This document shows positions 8,398-15,876 of a DNA stretch of 56,735 nt, piece by piece. The notes beneath the pieces were generated by a model that saw only the letters and a program-made list of their open reading frames with translations, was not told the origin of the DNA and did not search any database. The DNA comes from CAZZEX01 sp964653285. GTDB lineage: Bacteria > Chloroflexota > Anaerolineae > B4-G1. Each line of letters opens with the position of its first letter. Position 1 is the stretch's first letter. Both the position numbers and the translations under genes were made by a program. Location: positions 1 to 56,735 of the forward strand of contig CAZZEX010000021.1 of NCBI GenBank assembly GCA_964653285.1, given 5' to 3'.

Positions 8398-9441
8398 ATG
8401 ATGACTGAGCGGACCGAGCGTTGGGGTGCCGAACCTCTGGATGAAGAAGACGCTGGTACGTGGGCCTTCCGGGGCTATCGGTTAGACCCGACCCACTTCA
8501 CCACGGCGATGGTCCATTTCTACCGGGCCGAAGTGACCCGGGCCAACACCTGGCGCACCCGGTTGGACGCAACCACCAACTGGGCGGTGGTCACCGTGGG
8601 TGCGGGGCTCACCTTTGTTTTCAGCGCGCCGCAGAATCCCCACTTCGTGCTCCTGCTGGTGCTTCTGCTGGTGCTCACTTTCCTGCACATTGAGGCTCGC
8701 CGCTACCGGTACTATGCCCTTTGGTCTTATCGGGTGCATTTGATGGAAACCGACTTCTTCGCCGCGATGCTGGCGCCGCCTTTTCGCCCTTCCTCAGACT
8801 GGGCCGACCATCTGGTGGAGAGCCTGCTTCAACTCGCTTTTCCCATCGCCCGGTGGGAGGCGGTGGGTCGGCGATTCCGCCGCAACTACGTCTGGCTGAT
8901 CACTTTGCTGCTCATCAGTTGGTGGGCCAAGCTGACTATCCACCCGGAGTTGGCGCCGGATAGGGCCACGGTGGTCGAGCGGGCCGCCGTCGGCTCCATT
9001 CCCGGAGCGTGGGTGATGGCTGCCGTCGGGGTGGTATGTGGAGTGGTGGCAGCGCTGGCAGTGGTTGCGTCTCTTCCCCATACCTGGCGGGAGGCCCTGC
9101 CGAGACCACTACGGTGGATGGGGAGACGAGTGCAGCGAGCGGCAGGTCCGTTGTTGCCGGAGCCCCGCTCCCGGGAACAGTTGGCGATCATCATTACTGC
9201 ACGTGGTCAGCAGGTCTCTTCGCGGCTCTTGGCAGAATTGAGACGCGGGGTGACAGCGTTGGAGGGAACCGGGATGTACACTGGCGAGGCGCGGAACGTG
9301 CTGCTGTGCGCCGTGACCGACGTGCAAATGCCCCACCTGGAAGAGATCGTGTATCGGGCTGACCCGGAGGCCTTCGTCGTCGTCAGCCCGGTGGAGGAGG
9401 TGCGGGGGAAGGGGTTCCGTCCCTTCGAGCCCCCCAGTTGA
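8398..9441 (+). CDS. DUF2270 membrane protein with DUF2179-like C-terminal domain
   Basis: About 347 residues from the ATG at 8398 (a GTG at 8368 is possible). The N-terminal half matches DUF2270: FTTAMVHFYRAEVTRANTWR, two TM helices, then HIEARRYRYYALWSYRVHLM and a further TM segment near SWWAKLTIHP. A fourth hydrophobic segment follows. The last ~85 residues (LAIIITARGQQVSSRLLAEL to VVVSPVEEVRGKGF) match the DUF2179 or YitT C-terminal domain, a small ferredoxin-like sensor domain. The fusion suggests a membrane protein with a cytosolic regulatory module. No function is established for either domain. It stands alone between divergent and downstream promoters. Confidence 0.7.
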   Translation: MMTERTERWGAEPLDEEDAGTWAFRGYRLDPTHFTTAMVHFYRAEVTRANTWRTRLDATTNWAVVTVGAGLTFVFSAPQNPHFVLLLVLLLVLTFLHIEARRYRYYALWSYRVHLMETDFFAAMLAPPFRPSSDWADHLVESLLQLAFPIARWEAVGRRFRRNYVWLITLLLISWWAKLTIHPELAPDRATVVERAAVGSIPGAWVMAAVGVVCGVVAALAVVASLPHTWREALPRPLRWMGRRVQRAAGPLLPEPRSREQLAIIITARGQQVSSRLLAELRRGVTALEGTGMYTGEARNVLLCAVTDVQMPHLEEIVYRADPEAFVVVSPVEEVRGKGFRPFEPPS

Positions 9442-9533
9442 CCTGTGGAGAAGGACCGCTGCCCGGCACGAGCGGTGGTCTGATTTCCGGCTTACTTGTT
9501 CTTGCGCAGCAGCAAGGTCTGAACTGTGCAGGC

Positions 9534-9562
9534 TTGCGTCTCTATTCAACCCGCTGTACAAT
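9534..9562 (+). promoter_or_regulatory. Sigma70-type promoter for the parA-GH1 operon
   Basis: TTGCGT, 17-nt spacer, TACAAT, 49 nt upstream of the parA ATG. Confidence 0.55.
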
Positions 9563-9611
9563 TAGGGGAGATTTCAACACCCTCTGTGGACGGGGACAGG
9601 GAGAAATTGAG

Positions 9612-10367
9612 ATGAGCAGACGCATCGGTGTGCTGAACTACAAAGGTGGCACAGGCAAGACGACCACGGTGGTGAACCTGGCCGCTGGCCTGGCCTTGCG
9701 TGGAGTGCGCGTTCTTTGTATTGACCTGGACGCCCAAGGCAGCCTGGCGACGTGCCTGGGGGCGCGTTATACCTATTCCCTCGCCCACGTGTTGCTGGGA
9801 CAGGCAGAACCGGAGGACTGCATCGTCCAGGCGCGGGACAATCTCGATCTCATTGCCAGCGATGGCAGCCTGTTTCAGGCTGAGGGAGAGATGTGGCGCA
9901 TGAACGATAGCCGGGTGGCCCAGCAAATACTGACCAGCAAAATGCGTGGCCTGGAGGGCCAATATGATTACGTCATTCTCGATTTCTCGCCTTCGGTAAG
10001 CATCTTAAGCGAGAGCGGGCTGCGATATATCAGAGAACTCATCGTGCCGGTCTCAATGGGTTATCTGGCTATGATAGGAACCCGGCAGGTGATTGAGACG
10101 CTGAGGAATATCGGCCGGGTACCCGGGCATCGCGTTCGCCTTTACCTGATCGTCCCCACGCTTTACTCCGGCCGGTTGCGAAAGGACCGTGAGGTTCTGG
10201 GAATCCTGCAACGTCACTTTACCGACAGGGTGACCGAGCCGGTCCGGGTGAACGTAAAGCTTACCGAGGCGCCTAGTCACCACATGACCATCTACGAGTA
10301 TTCACCCCGCAGTGCTGGCGCGGCTGACTATAAACGCCTGGTAGAGAGGGTTCTTCGTGATGGTTAA
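9612..10367 (+). CDS. Orphan ParA/MinD-family ATPase
   Basis: A 251-residue deviant-Walker ATPase. Walker A is KGGTGKTTT with the signature Lys, the A' motif is IDLDAQGSLA, and Walker B is YVILDFSPS. Such ATPases bind DNA or membrane as ATP dimers and position plasmids, chromosomes or protein assemblies. No parB or parS-like cluster is visible nearby. Instead the gene overlaps the next one, which encodes a glycosidase with a long acidic extension. This suggests a cargo-positioning role rather than chromosome segregation, which is inference. The C-terminal EYSPRSAGAADYKRL is typical of ParA/Soj. Confidence 0.85.
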   Translation: MSRRIGVLNYKGGTGKTTTVVNLAAGLALRGVRVLCIDLDAQGSLATCLGARYTYSLAHVLLGQAEPEDCIVQARDNLDLIASDGSLFQAEGEMWRMNDSRVAQQILTSKMRGLEGQYDYVILDFSPSVSILSESGLRYIRELIVPVSMGYLAMIGTRQVIETLRNIGRVPGHRVRLYLIVPTLYSGRLRKDREVLGILQRHFTDRVTEPVRVNVKLTEAPSHHMTIYEYSPRSAGAADYKRLVERVLRDG

Positions 10368-12087
10368 AAGAAAACAGAAGTCCGACAAGGTACAAGAATC
10401 AGATTTAGGCCGCGATCCATTCGAAGGCATGGATATGGAATGGATGGCCTGGGAGGAAGGTGCACCGTCCATTAAGGTACTGGGCCAGGATCCATTCGAA
10501 GACATGGATGTGGACTGGATGGACCAGGAGAGGGATGAACTATCCCCCGGGTTGGCTCAGGAAGAAGTCAAGGTCGCACTTGGCGAAACCGAAGCCCGGC
10601 CTGTCCCGAGGGCAGCCGAAGAGTTTGCTCTGGATCAAGTCGTTGTAGAAGAGTTTGCCCTTGAGCGGGCTGTTGCAGAGATTGAGCCGCTGGTTCAACC
10701 TAAACCTCTGGAGCCAGTTCGAACGGGCCGCCCCACCGGCGTCGCTCCTGCAAGAACATCCATGCCCGCAGCCACGTTCCACTTTCCCGCCGACTTCAAG
10801 TGGGGCGTCGCCACCGCCGCCCACCAGGTCGAGGGCGAAAACATCCACAACGACTGGTGGGCCTGGGAGCAGACGGATGGTCACATCAGGAAGGGGCACA
10901 TGTCTGGGCTGGCCTGCGATTGGTGGGAGAACGCCGAAGCCGACTTCGACCGCGCCGCTGAAATGGGTCTGAACGCGCTCCGTCTCTCGGTCGAGTGGTC
11001 GCGCGTCGAGCCCCGCCCTGGCGTGTTTGACGATTCCGCCCTGGAGCGGTACAGCCAGATGTTGCAGGGGTTACGCGAGCGCAACATTGAGCCGATGGTC
11101 ACCTTGCACCACTTCACCAATCCCCGTTGGCTGGCCGAGCGAGGCGGCTGGGAGGCCCCGGAGACCATCGCGCTCTTCGCTCACTTCGTGCGCCGGGTCG
11201 TCGAGGCGCTGGGCCGACACTGCGATCTGTGGTGTACCATCAACGAACCCAATGTCTACGGCTACATGGGCTATTTGGAGGGTGTCTTTCCCCCCGGTCA
11301 ATCCGATCTAAAAACAGCGCTGCGTGTCGTCCGCCACCTGCTGGCGGGCCACGCTGCTGCCTACCGGGAGATCCACACACTCCAACCCCACGCCCGCGTC
11401 GGCCTCGCCCACAACATGCGCGTCTTCGATCCGGCCAACCCCCGCTCGCTGCTGGACCGGCGCGCCGCACAGATGACGGACAAGGTCTATAACCAGGCCA
11501 TCCTTACCGCGTTGACCCGGGGCCGCTGGACGCTGCCTCTGGGCTTTGGCCTGGCCCGGAAACTGCGCCGTACCCTCGATTGGATCGGCCTCAACTACTA
11601 CACTCGCGACCTGGTCGCCTCCGACCGCACGCAGCGTCGGTCGCTCCTCAACCGCCGACTGCACGCCGGCGATGCCGAGTTGCTCGATGGTGGCTACGGC
11701 GAGTTCTACCCCCGTGGGATGTTCCGCTGTCTCCAGCGGCTGGCGCGTCTGGGTCTGCCCATCTATGTCACGGAGAACGGCATCCCCGACGATAACGACG
11801 ATCAGCGGCCGCGTTACCTCCTGGCCCATCTGCACCAGGTGTGGCACGCGATTCAGTTCTGCTACCCGGTGATGGGTTACTATCACTGGACGCTGGTGGA
11901 CAACTTCGAGTGGGCCGAAGGGTGGACACTGCGCTTTGGCCTCATCTCGCTCGATCCCGAAACCCAGGCCCGCACGCCGCGCCGCAGCGCTGACCTCTAT
12001 GCCGAGGTCGTCCGGGCCAACGCCATCACGTCCCAGATCGTTGACGCCTACGCGCCAGAACTGCGGGCCGAACTGCTGCCGGGATGA
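10360..12087 (+). CDS. Family 1 glycoside hydrolase with acidic repeat N-terminal extension
   Basis: A 575-residue protein. Residues ~137-575 form a GH1 barrel (FPADFKWGVATAAHQVEGE, acid/base in TINEPN, nucleophile in YVTENG, aglycone region YYHWTLVDNFEW), consistent with a beta-glucosidase-type retaining enzyme. The first ~136 residues are unrelated and very acidic. They contain two copies of DPFE(G/D)MD(M/V)(E/D)WM about 24 residues apart and Glu/Val-rich stretches. No signal peptide is seen, so it is predicted cytosolic. The ATG at 10360 lies inside the parA coding end (8-nt overlap), and the stop forms ATGA with the next frame. Co-translation with ParA suggests that the extension could be a ParA-interaction or localisation tag. 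Confidence 0.88.
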   Translation: MVKRKQKSDKVQESDLGRDPFEGMDMEWMAWEEGAPSIKVLGQDPFEDMDVDWMDQERDELSPGLAQEEVKVALGETEARPVPRAAEEFALDQVVVEEFALERAVAEIEPLVQPKPLEPVRTGRPTGVAPARTSMPAATFHFPADFKWGVATAAHQVEGENIHNDWWAWEQTDGHIRKGHMSGLACDWWENAEADFDRAAEMGLNALRLSVEWSRVEPRPGVFDDSALERYSQMLQGLRERNIEPMVTLHHFTNPRWLAERGGWEAPETIALFAHFVRRVVEALGRHCDLWCTINEPNVYGYMGYLEGVFPPGQSDLKTALRVVRHLLAGHAAAYREIHTLQPHARVGLAHNMRVFDPANPRSLLDRRAAQMTDKVYNQAILTALTRGRWTLPLGFGLARKLRRTLDWIGLNYYTRDLVASDRTQRRSLLNRRLHAGDAELLDGGYGEFYPRGMFRCLQRLARLGLPIYVTENGIPDDNDDQRPRYLLAHLHQVWHAIQFCYPVMGYYHWTLVDNFEWAEGWTLRFGLISLDPETQARTPRRSADLYAEVVRANAITSQIVDAYAPELRAELLPG

Positions 12088-12119
12088 CGCGAGGACACGT
12101 CGGAAGCGAGGATGCCAGG

Positions 12120-13115
12120 ATGAACGGACGAAGCATTGCCGTCGTGGTCGCATTGAGCCTGAATCTTCTGCTGTTCGGATGCAGCGGTGAGGCGACCCCA
12201 GAAGTCCCACCGGCCTCGGCTCTCGACCAGATGCCCCTCGTGCTCGCTCGCCCCTTCTTCACGACTGGGTATGAACTGGTCGGCTATTATGAACTGGACG
12301 TCGGCAGCGATGGTGTTATGGAGGCGTTGGCAGTCCTGACCTTGAGACTTCCGTTGAAGGAATCCTTTCTGGGCGATTCTTACGTGTTGCTATTTGGTCA
12401 GCATGGGGGAGCGTGGAGCCTGACTGATGATCAGCAATTGGATGGCGTCAACGCCAGTGCGGAGTTGCGCGACCTGACCGGCGACGACTTTCCCGAACTG
12501 CTCGTCTTCACCGAGGAGGCAGATACCCAGTTGGGGGACTTTGTGACGCCGCTGCGCTACACTGACCACCTGATCGTGTTCACGTACGTGCCAGATCTGT
12601 ACCTGGTGGAGTTGGGGACGTTTAGCAGCAGCCTGTCGGGCGTGATGCGCCCACACTCGACGGCAGGGGAGTGGGGAGGTAGGCCAGTCATCCAGACCGC
12701 ACAGGACCTCCCGCCGACCGGGGACCCGCTGTGGTGGCCTTTCCGCGTCGAGACTTTCGCCTGGGACGGGCAGGACTTCGCCAGCGTGCAGGTGCGGGAG
12801 CAGCGACGAATCTCGCCCATCGTTTCCTGGCTGGTGCGCCGAAACGCACCCTGGGCGATGGCGTCTCTGGTCCTGGGCGGGGCGTTGAGTTTGGTCCTGA
12901 CCACGGTCGTACGTCACTCGCGCCTGCGGGAGCGATGGGCGATCCTGGGACTGGCCCTGCTGCTCATAGCGGGCGGGGTTGGCCTGGGGCTGGCAGAGGA
13001 GTGGTTGTGTGTGCCGGCATTGATCCTGGTCGGGCTGGCAGGCTTAGTGGTTGGACGGCAAGTGGCGACGCGGCTTAAATCGAGTCGGGATGCTGAGGTG
13101 GAGAGTGAAGGATAA
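12120..13115 (+). CDS. Predicted lipoprotein with C-terminal membrane segments
   Basis: About 331 residues. An N-terminal hydrophobic stretch ends in a lipobox (LLLFGC), predicting signal peptidase II cleavage and lipidation. The middle (~50-215) is an extracytoplasmic domain I do not recognise. It contains a pattern (DVGSDGVMEALAVL, LRDLTGDDFPELLVF) loosely resembling VCBS-type Asp loops. Three TM helices follow near the C-terminus (MASLVLGGALSLVL, LGLALLLIAGGVGLGL, LILVGLAGLVVGR). An alternative ATG at 12084 overlaps the GH1 stop as ATGA and adds 12 residues. The gene overlaps the next by 26 nt. Confidence 0.65.
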   Translation: MNGRSIAVVVALSLNLLLFGCSGEATPEVPPASALDQMPLVLARPFFTTGYELVGYYELDVGSDGVMEALAVLTLRLPLKESFLGDSYVLLFGQHGGAWSLTDDQQLDGVNASAELRDLTGDDFPELLVFTEEADTQLGDFVTPLRYTDHLIVFTYVPDLYLVELGTFSSSLSGVMRPHSTAGEWGGRPVIQTAQDLPPTGDPLWWPFRVETFAWDGQDFASVQVREQRRISPIVSWLVRRNAPWAMASLVLGGALSLVLTTVVRHSRLRERWAILGLALLLIAGGVGLGLAEEWLCVPALILVGLAGLVVGRQVATRLKSSRDAEVESEG

Positions 13116-14058
13116 GGCACCGACTTTCTGCCCCCGCTGTGGAACGGTGATGGAGACGGCCGAAGTAGGTGGGCGCGTGCGCGAGATCTGTCCCGCCTGC
13201 GGTTTCATTCTGTACCGCAACCCGGTGCCTGGCGCTGGTGTGCTGGTGGAGATGGAGGAAGGCATTGTGCTGGTTCGGCGAGGGCAGATGCCGTTCGTGG
13301 GTTGGTGGGCGCTCCCCTCAGGCTACATTGAGGCAGACGAGAGTGTCGAGCAGGCGGCGGTGCGGGAGTGTAAAGAGGAGACCGGGCTCGACGTCGAACT
13401 CCTGGAACTGTTCGGTGTCTATTCTTTCCCGGAGGGACCGGTGCAGAGCGGCATCGTCATATTCTACCGCGCCCGGCCTGTGGGCGGTGAACTGCGGGCC
13501 GGCGACGATGCCCAGGACGTGGGTGTCTTCGCCCCAGACGATCTGCCAGAGAAACTGGCCTTCCGCACTCACCGTGAGGTACTGGCGCGCTGGGTGCGCC
13601 GACGTTCGTCCGAGTCCCGCGCCGACGTGCCCGGCATCGTCATCCGGGAGGCCCGCACCGAGGACGCCGCCCGGGTCATGGAACTACTGCCGCTGATCCC
13701 TGCGAACGCAGGGTTGAGCCCCGTCGAGGTGCAGGCCGCGGCCCAGCGCTTCCACGAGAGCCTGGCGATGGACGTGCTGGTCGCGGAGGTGGATGGACAG
13801 GTGGTGGGCTTTCTCACTCTTTCGTTTATCCCCGTCCTCTCTGGACTGCGGGCCTTGATTGACGACCTGGCCGTGGATCCGGCGTATCGGCGGCAGGGGA
13901 TCGGCGCGGCGCTGGTGGAGGCGGCAATACAGCGGGCCGACCGGCGGGGAGCGACGCATCTGCTGGTAGACACCTCACAGGGCGACGTGGCGGCCCGCGA
14001 CTTCTACCAGGCCTGCGGGTTCGAGGCGGGGGGGGTCGCCCCTCTGCGCATCCGGTAG
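13090..14058 (+). CDS. Zinc-ribbon / Nudix hydrolase / GNAT acetyltransferase fusion
   Basis: A 322-residue three-part protein. A zinc ribbon (CPRCG with CPACG) covers residues ~11-35. A Nudix domain spans ~40-175, with a clear Nudix box starting at GYIEADESVEQAAVRE and continuing CKEETGL. A GNAT domain begins near residue 190 (IVIREARTEDAARVMELL) with the acetyl-CoA loop VDPAYRRQGIGAALVEAA. Zinc-ribbon Nudix enzymes are often NADH or nucleotide pyrophosphatases. Pairing with an acetyltransferase is unusual and no substrate can be assigned. The ATG at 13090 was chosen because the upstream in-frame codons lie within the preceding gene and do not match the family. Confidence 0.82.
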   Translation: MLRWRVKDKAPTFCPRCGTVMETAEVGGRVREICPACGFILYRNPVPGAGVLVEMEEGIVLVRRGQMPFVGWWALPSGYIEADESVEQAAVRECKEETGLDVELLELFGVYSFPEGPVQSGIVIFYRARPVGGELRAGDDAQDVGVFAPDDLPEKLAFRTHREVLARWVRRRSSESRADVPGIVIREARTEDAARVMELLPLIPANAGLSPVEVQAAAQRFHESLAMDVLVAEVDGQVVGFLTLSFIPVLSGLRALIDDLAVDPAYRRQGIGAALVEAAIQRADRRGATHLLVDTSQGDVAARDFYQACGFEAGGVAPLRIR

Positions 14059-14162
14059 TGGGACAGAGTTTCCGCCGTCGAACCAACGCAGACAGAAAAA
14101 CCATCTTCGCCGATCAACCCACGCCGCCGAATGCGGCGTTGGCTGCATGCGGTGGTGCGGCA

Positions 14163-14558
14163 ATGACCGCCTACGAAATCAACCAAAGCTACAGCAACGT
14201 GGTGGCTGCCATCAGCGGCATCTATGACGGCAAGTACTGGCATTCGGCCACTATCACTGGCTTGGTGGCGGATACCACTTATGGTGTGGACGTCGTCTTT
14301 AACGGGCACGATCACCACTACGAGCGGACCTGCCCCATCCTCGATGGCACCTGCACGACTCCCCAGGATGGAGGCGTGGTTTATTACGTCACAGGTGGCG
14401 GTGGGGCTCCTCTGTACAGTGTGAGCGGCGACTGGTTCACTGCCTACGGCGAAAGCCTCAATCACTTCTTAAAGGTGGAGGTCAACGATTGTTGGCTGCG
14501 TCTGGATGCGATAGACGCCAGCGGCAACGTCTTCGATAGCTACGAGATTCACCACTGA
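14163..14558 (+). pseudogene. Metallophosphoesterase (purple-acid-phosphatase-like) relic, internally deleted
   Basis: The frame joins a fibronectin-like N-terminal piece (DGKYWHSATITGLVADTTY) directly to the C-terminal active-site segment (FNGHDHHYERTCP, then VYYVTGGGGAPLY). In purple acid phosphatases these parts are separated by roughly 150-200 residues that carry the first metal ligands (DxH, GDxxY, GNH). Those ligands are absent here, so only part of the metal site remains and catalysis is not expected. The C-terminus up to the stop looks natural. An upstream GTG frame from 14058 has no family similarity. Confidence 0.65.
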
Positions 14559-14677
14559 GGTAGTTCCACTCCGGCACCAACGCCAACGGCGGTGCTGGTC
14601 GTTGGGGTCGGCTTCGCTGGTATTGCCCGTTCCTACGTCAGCAGGGATGGCTAATTGTGACGCTCGCCATCCAGCAA

Positions 14678-14707
14678 TTACCCAACTTCGCCATCCTGCG
14701 GTATAAT
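14678..14707 (+). promoter_or_regulatory. Candidate promoter for the epimerase/polysaccharide operon
   Basis: TTACCC, 18-nt spacer, TATAAT, with the ATG of the epimerase 31 nt downstream and AAGGAG between. The -10 is perfect and the -35 weak. Confidence 0.5.
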
Positions 14708-14737
14708 CCCCTCGATTTCACAAACAAGGAGCGGCAA

Positions 14738-15688
14738 ATGCGCATCCTCATCACCGGCGGGGCCGGCTTCATCGGCTCCCATCTCTGTGACCGGTTGCTG
14801 GCCGACGGCCACGAGGTTATTGCCATGGACAACCTCAGCACTGGCAGCGTGGACAACGTCGCCCACCTGGCCGGGCACGAGCGCTTCCATTTCATCAAGT
14901 ACGATGTCACTAATTACATCTATGTCGAAGGCCCCCTCGACGCGGTGCTTCACCTGGCCAGCCTGCCCAGCCCGGTGGACTACCTGAATTACCCTATCCA
15001 GACCCTCAAGGTGGGCGCGCTGGGCACGCACAAGACGCTGGGCCTGGCGATGGAGAAGGGAGCCTGCTACTTGCTGGCTTCCACCTCCGAGGTCTACGGT
15101 GATCCGCTGGTGCATCCCCAACCCGAGCACTACTGGGGCAACGTCAACCCCATCGGCCTGCGCGGTGTCTACGACGAGAGCAAACGCTTCGCCGAGGCGC
15201 TCACGATGGCCTACCACCGCTACCATGGTGTGGATACACGCATCGCAAGGATCTTCAATTGCTACGGGCCTCGTATGCGGATGGACGACGGTCGCGTGGT
15301 GCCCAACTTCGTCTGCCAGGCTCTGCGCGGTGATCCTCTCACCGTCTACGACGGTGGCTCCCGCACCCGTTCTTTCTGTTACGTGTCGGACCTGGCCGAA
15401 GGTCTCGTGCGCCTGCTCCACTCCGACGAGACCGCTCCGGTCAACCTGGGCGATCCCGACGAGATGACCATCATTGACTTCGCCCACAAGGTGCTGGAAT
15501 TGACCGGCAGCAGTTCGCCCATCGAATTCGTGACCCCCACCGATGCCCGCACTGCCGATGACCCCAAGGTGCGCTGCCCCGACATCGGCAAGGCGTGGCG
15601 CGTGTTGGGATGGGAGCCGCAAGTGTCGCTGGAAGAGGGGCTACGGCAAACGATGGCGTACTTCCAGGAGAAACTGAGGCTGAAATGA
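14738..15688 (+). CDS. NAD-dependent nucleotide-sugar epimerase/decarboxylase (extended SDR)
   Basis: A 316-residue extended short-chain dehydrogenase. The NAD site is GGAGFIGSHLCD, with the D of MDNL after strand 2. The catalytic triad region is STSEVYGDP followed by YDESKR (Tyr-xxx-Lys). The closest match by eye is UDP-glucuronate decarboxylase (SEVYGDP, RIFNCYGPRM, RSFCYVSDLAEGL). It would make UDP-xylose or a related sugar for surface polysaccharide. It is followed without a gap by a Nudix relic (ATGA overlap), an O-antigen ligase and GtrA, which supports that role. The ATG at 14738 is chosen on AAGGAG and family N-terminus. Confidence 0.87.
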   Translation: MRILITGGAGFIGSHLCDRLLADGHEVIAMDNLSTGSVDNVAHLAGHERFHFIKYDVTNYIYVEGPLDAVLHLASLPSPVDYLNYPIQTLKVGALGTHKTLGLAMEKGACYLLASTSEVYGDPLVHPQPEHYWGNVNPIGLRGVYDESKRFAEALTMAYHRYHGVDTRIARIFNCYGPRMRMDDGRVVPNFVCQALRGDPLTVYDGGSRTRSFCYVSDLAEGLVRLLHSDETAPVNLGDPDEMTIIDFAHKVLELTGSSSPIEFVTPTDARTADDPKVRCPDIGKAWRVLGWEPQVSLEEGLRQTMAYFQEKLRLK

Positions 15689-15876
15689 TGGGGTACATCC
15701 CATCCGTCCTGGTCTACGTCCTCCGCGAGGGCAAGGTCCTGCTGATGCACCGCTCTTCCCACCCCCAGGCCGACGCGATCTTCGCCCCCAAGATCTTGGC
15801 GATGAGCAAGGGCTGCTTTCAGGCCAAATTCGTCTACGACGCTCACCTGAACCTGGTGGAATGGATAGAGTACTGA
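15685..15876 (+). pseudogene. Nudix hydrolase (8-oxo-dGTP diphosphatase-like) relic, internally deleted
   Basis: The frame encodes 63 residues. The start MGYIPSVLVYVLREGKVLLM is the first strand pair of an MutT-like protein, and the end FVYDAHLNLVEW is its C-terminal strand. The Nudix box and ~80 residues between are missing, so no hydrolase activity is possible. The ATG overlaps the epimerase stop as ATGA, so the intact ancestor was co-translated in this operon. The downstream O-antigen ligase starts inside its last codons. Confidence 0.6.

Noticed and set aside
9612..10367. Chromosomal partition (parABS) locus
   Set aside because: No parB gene and no parS-like palindromes nearby; the partner gene is a glycosidase.
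14075..14165. Integron attC-like site (CGCCGAATGCGGCGTTGGCTGC)
   Set aside because: The palindrome is suggestive, but no GTTRRRY core site is found and no integrase or cassette array is present.
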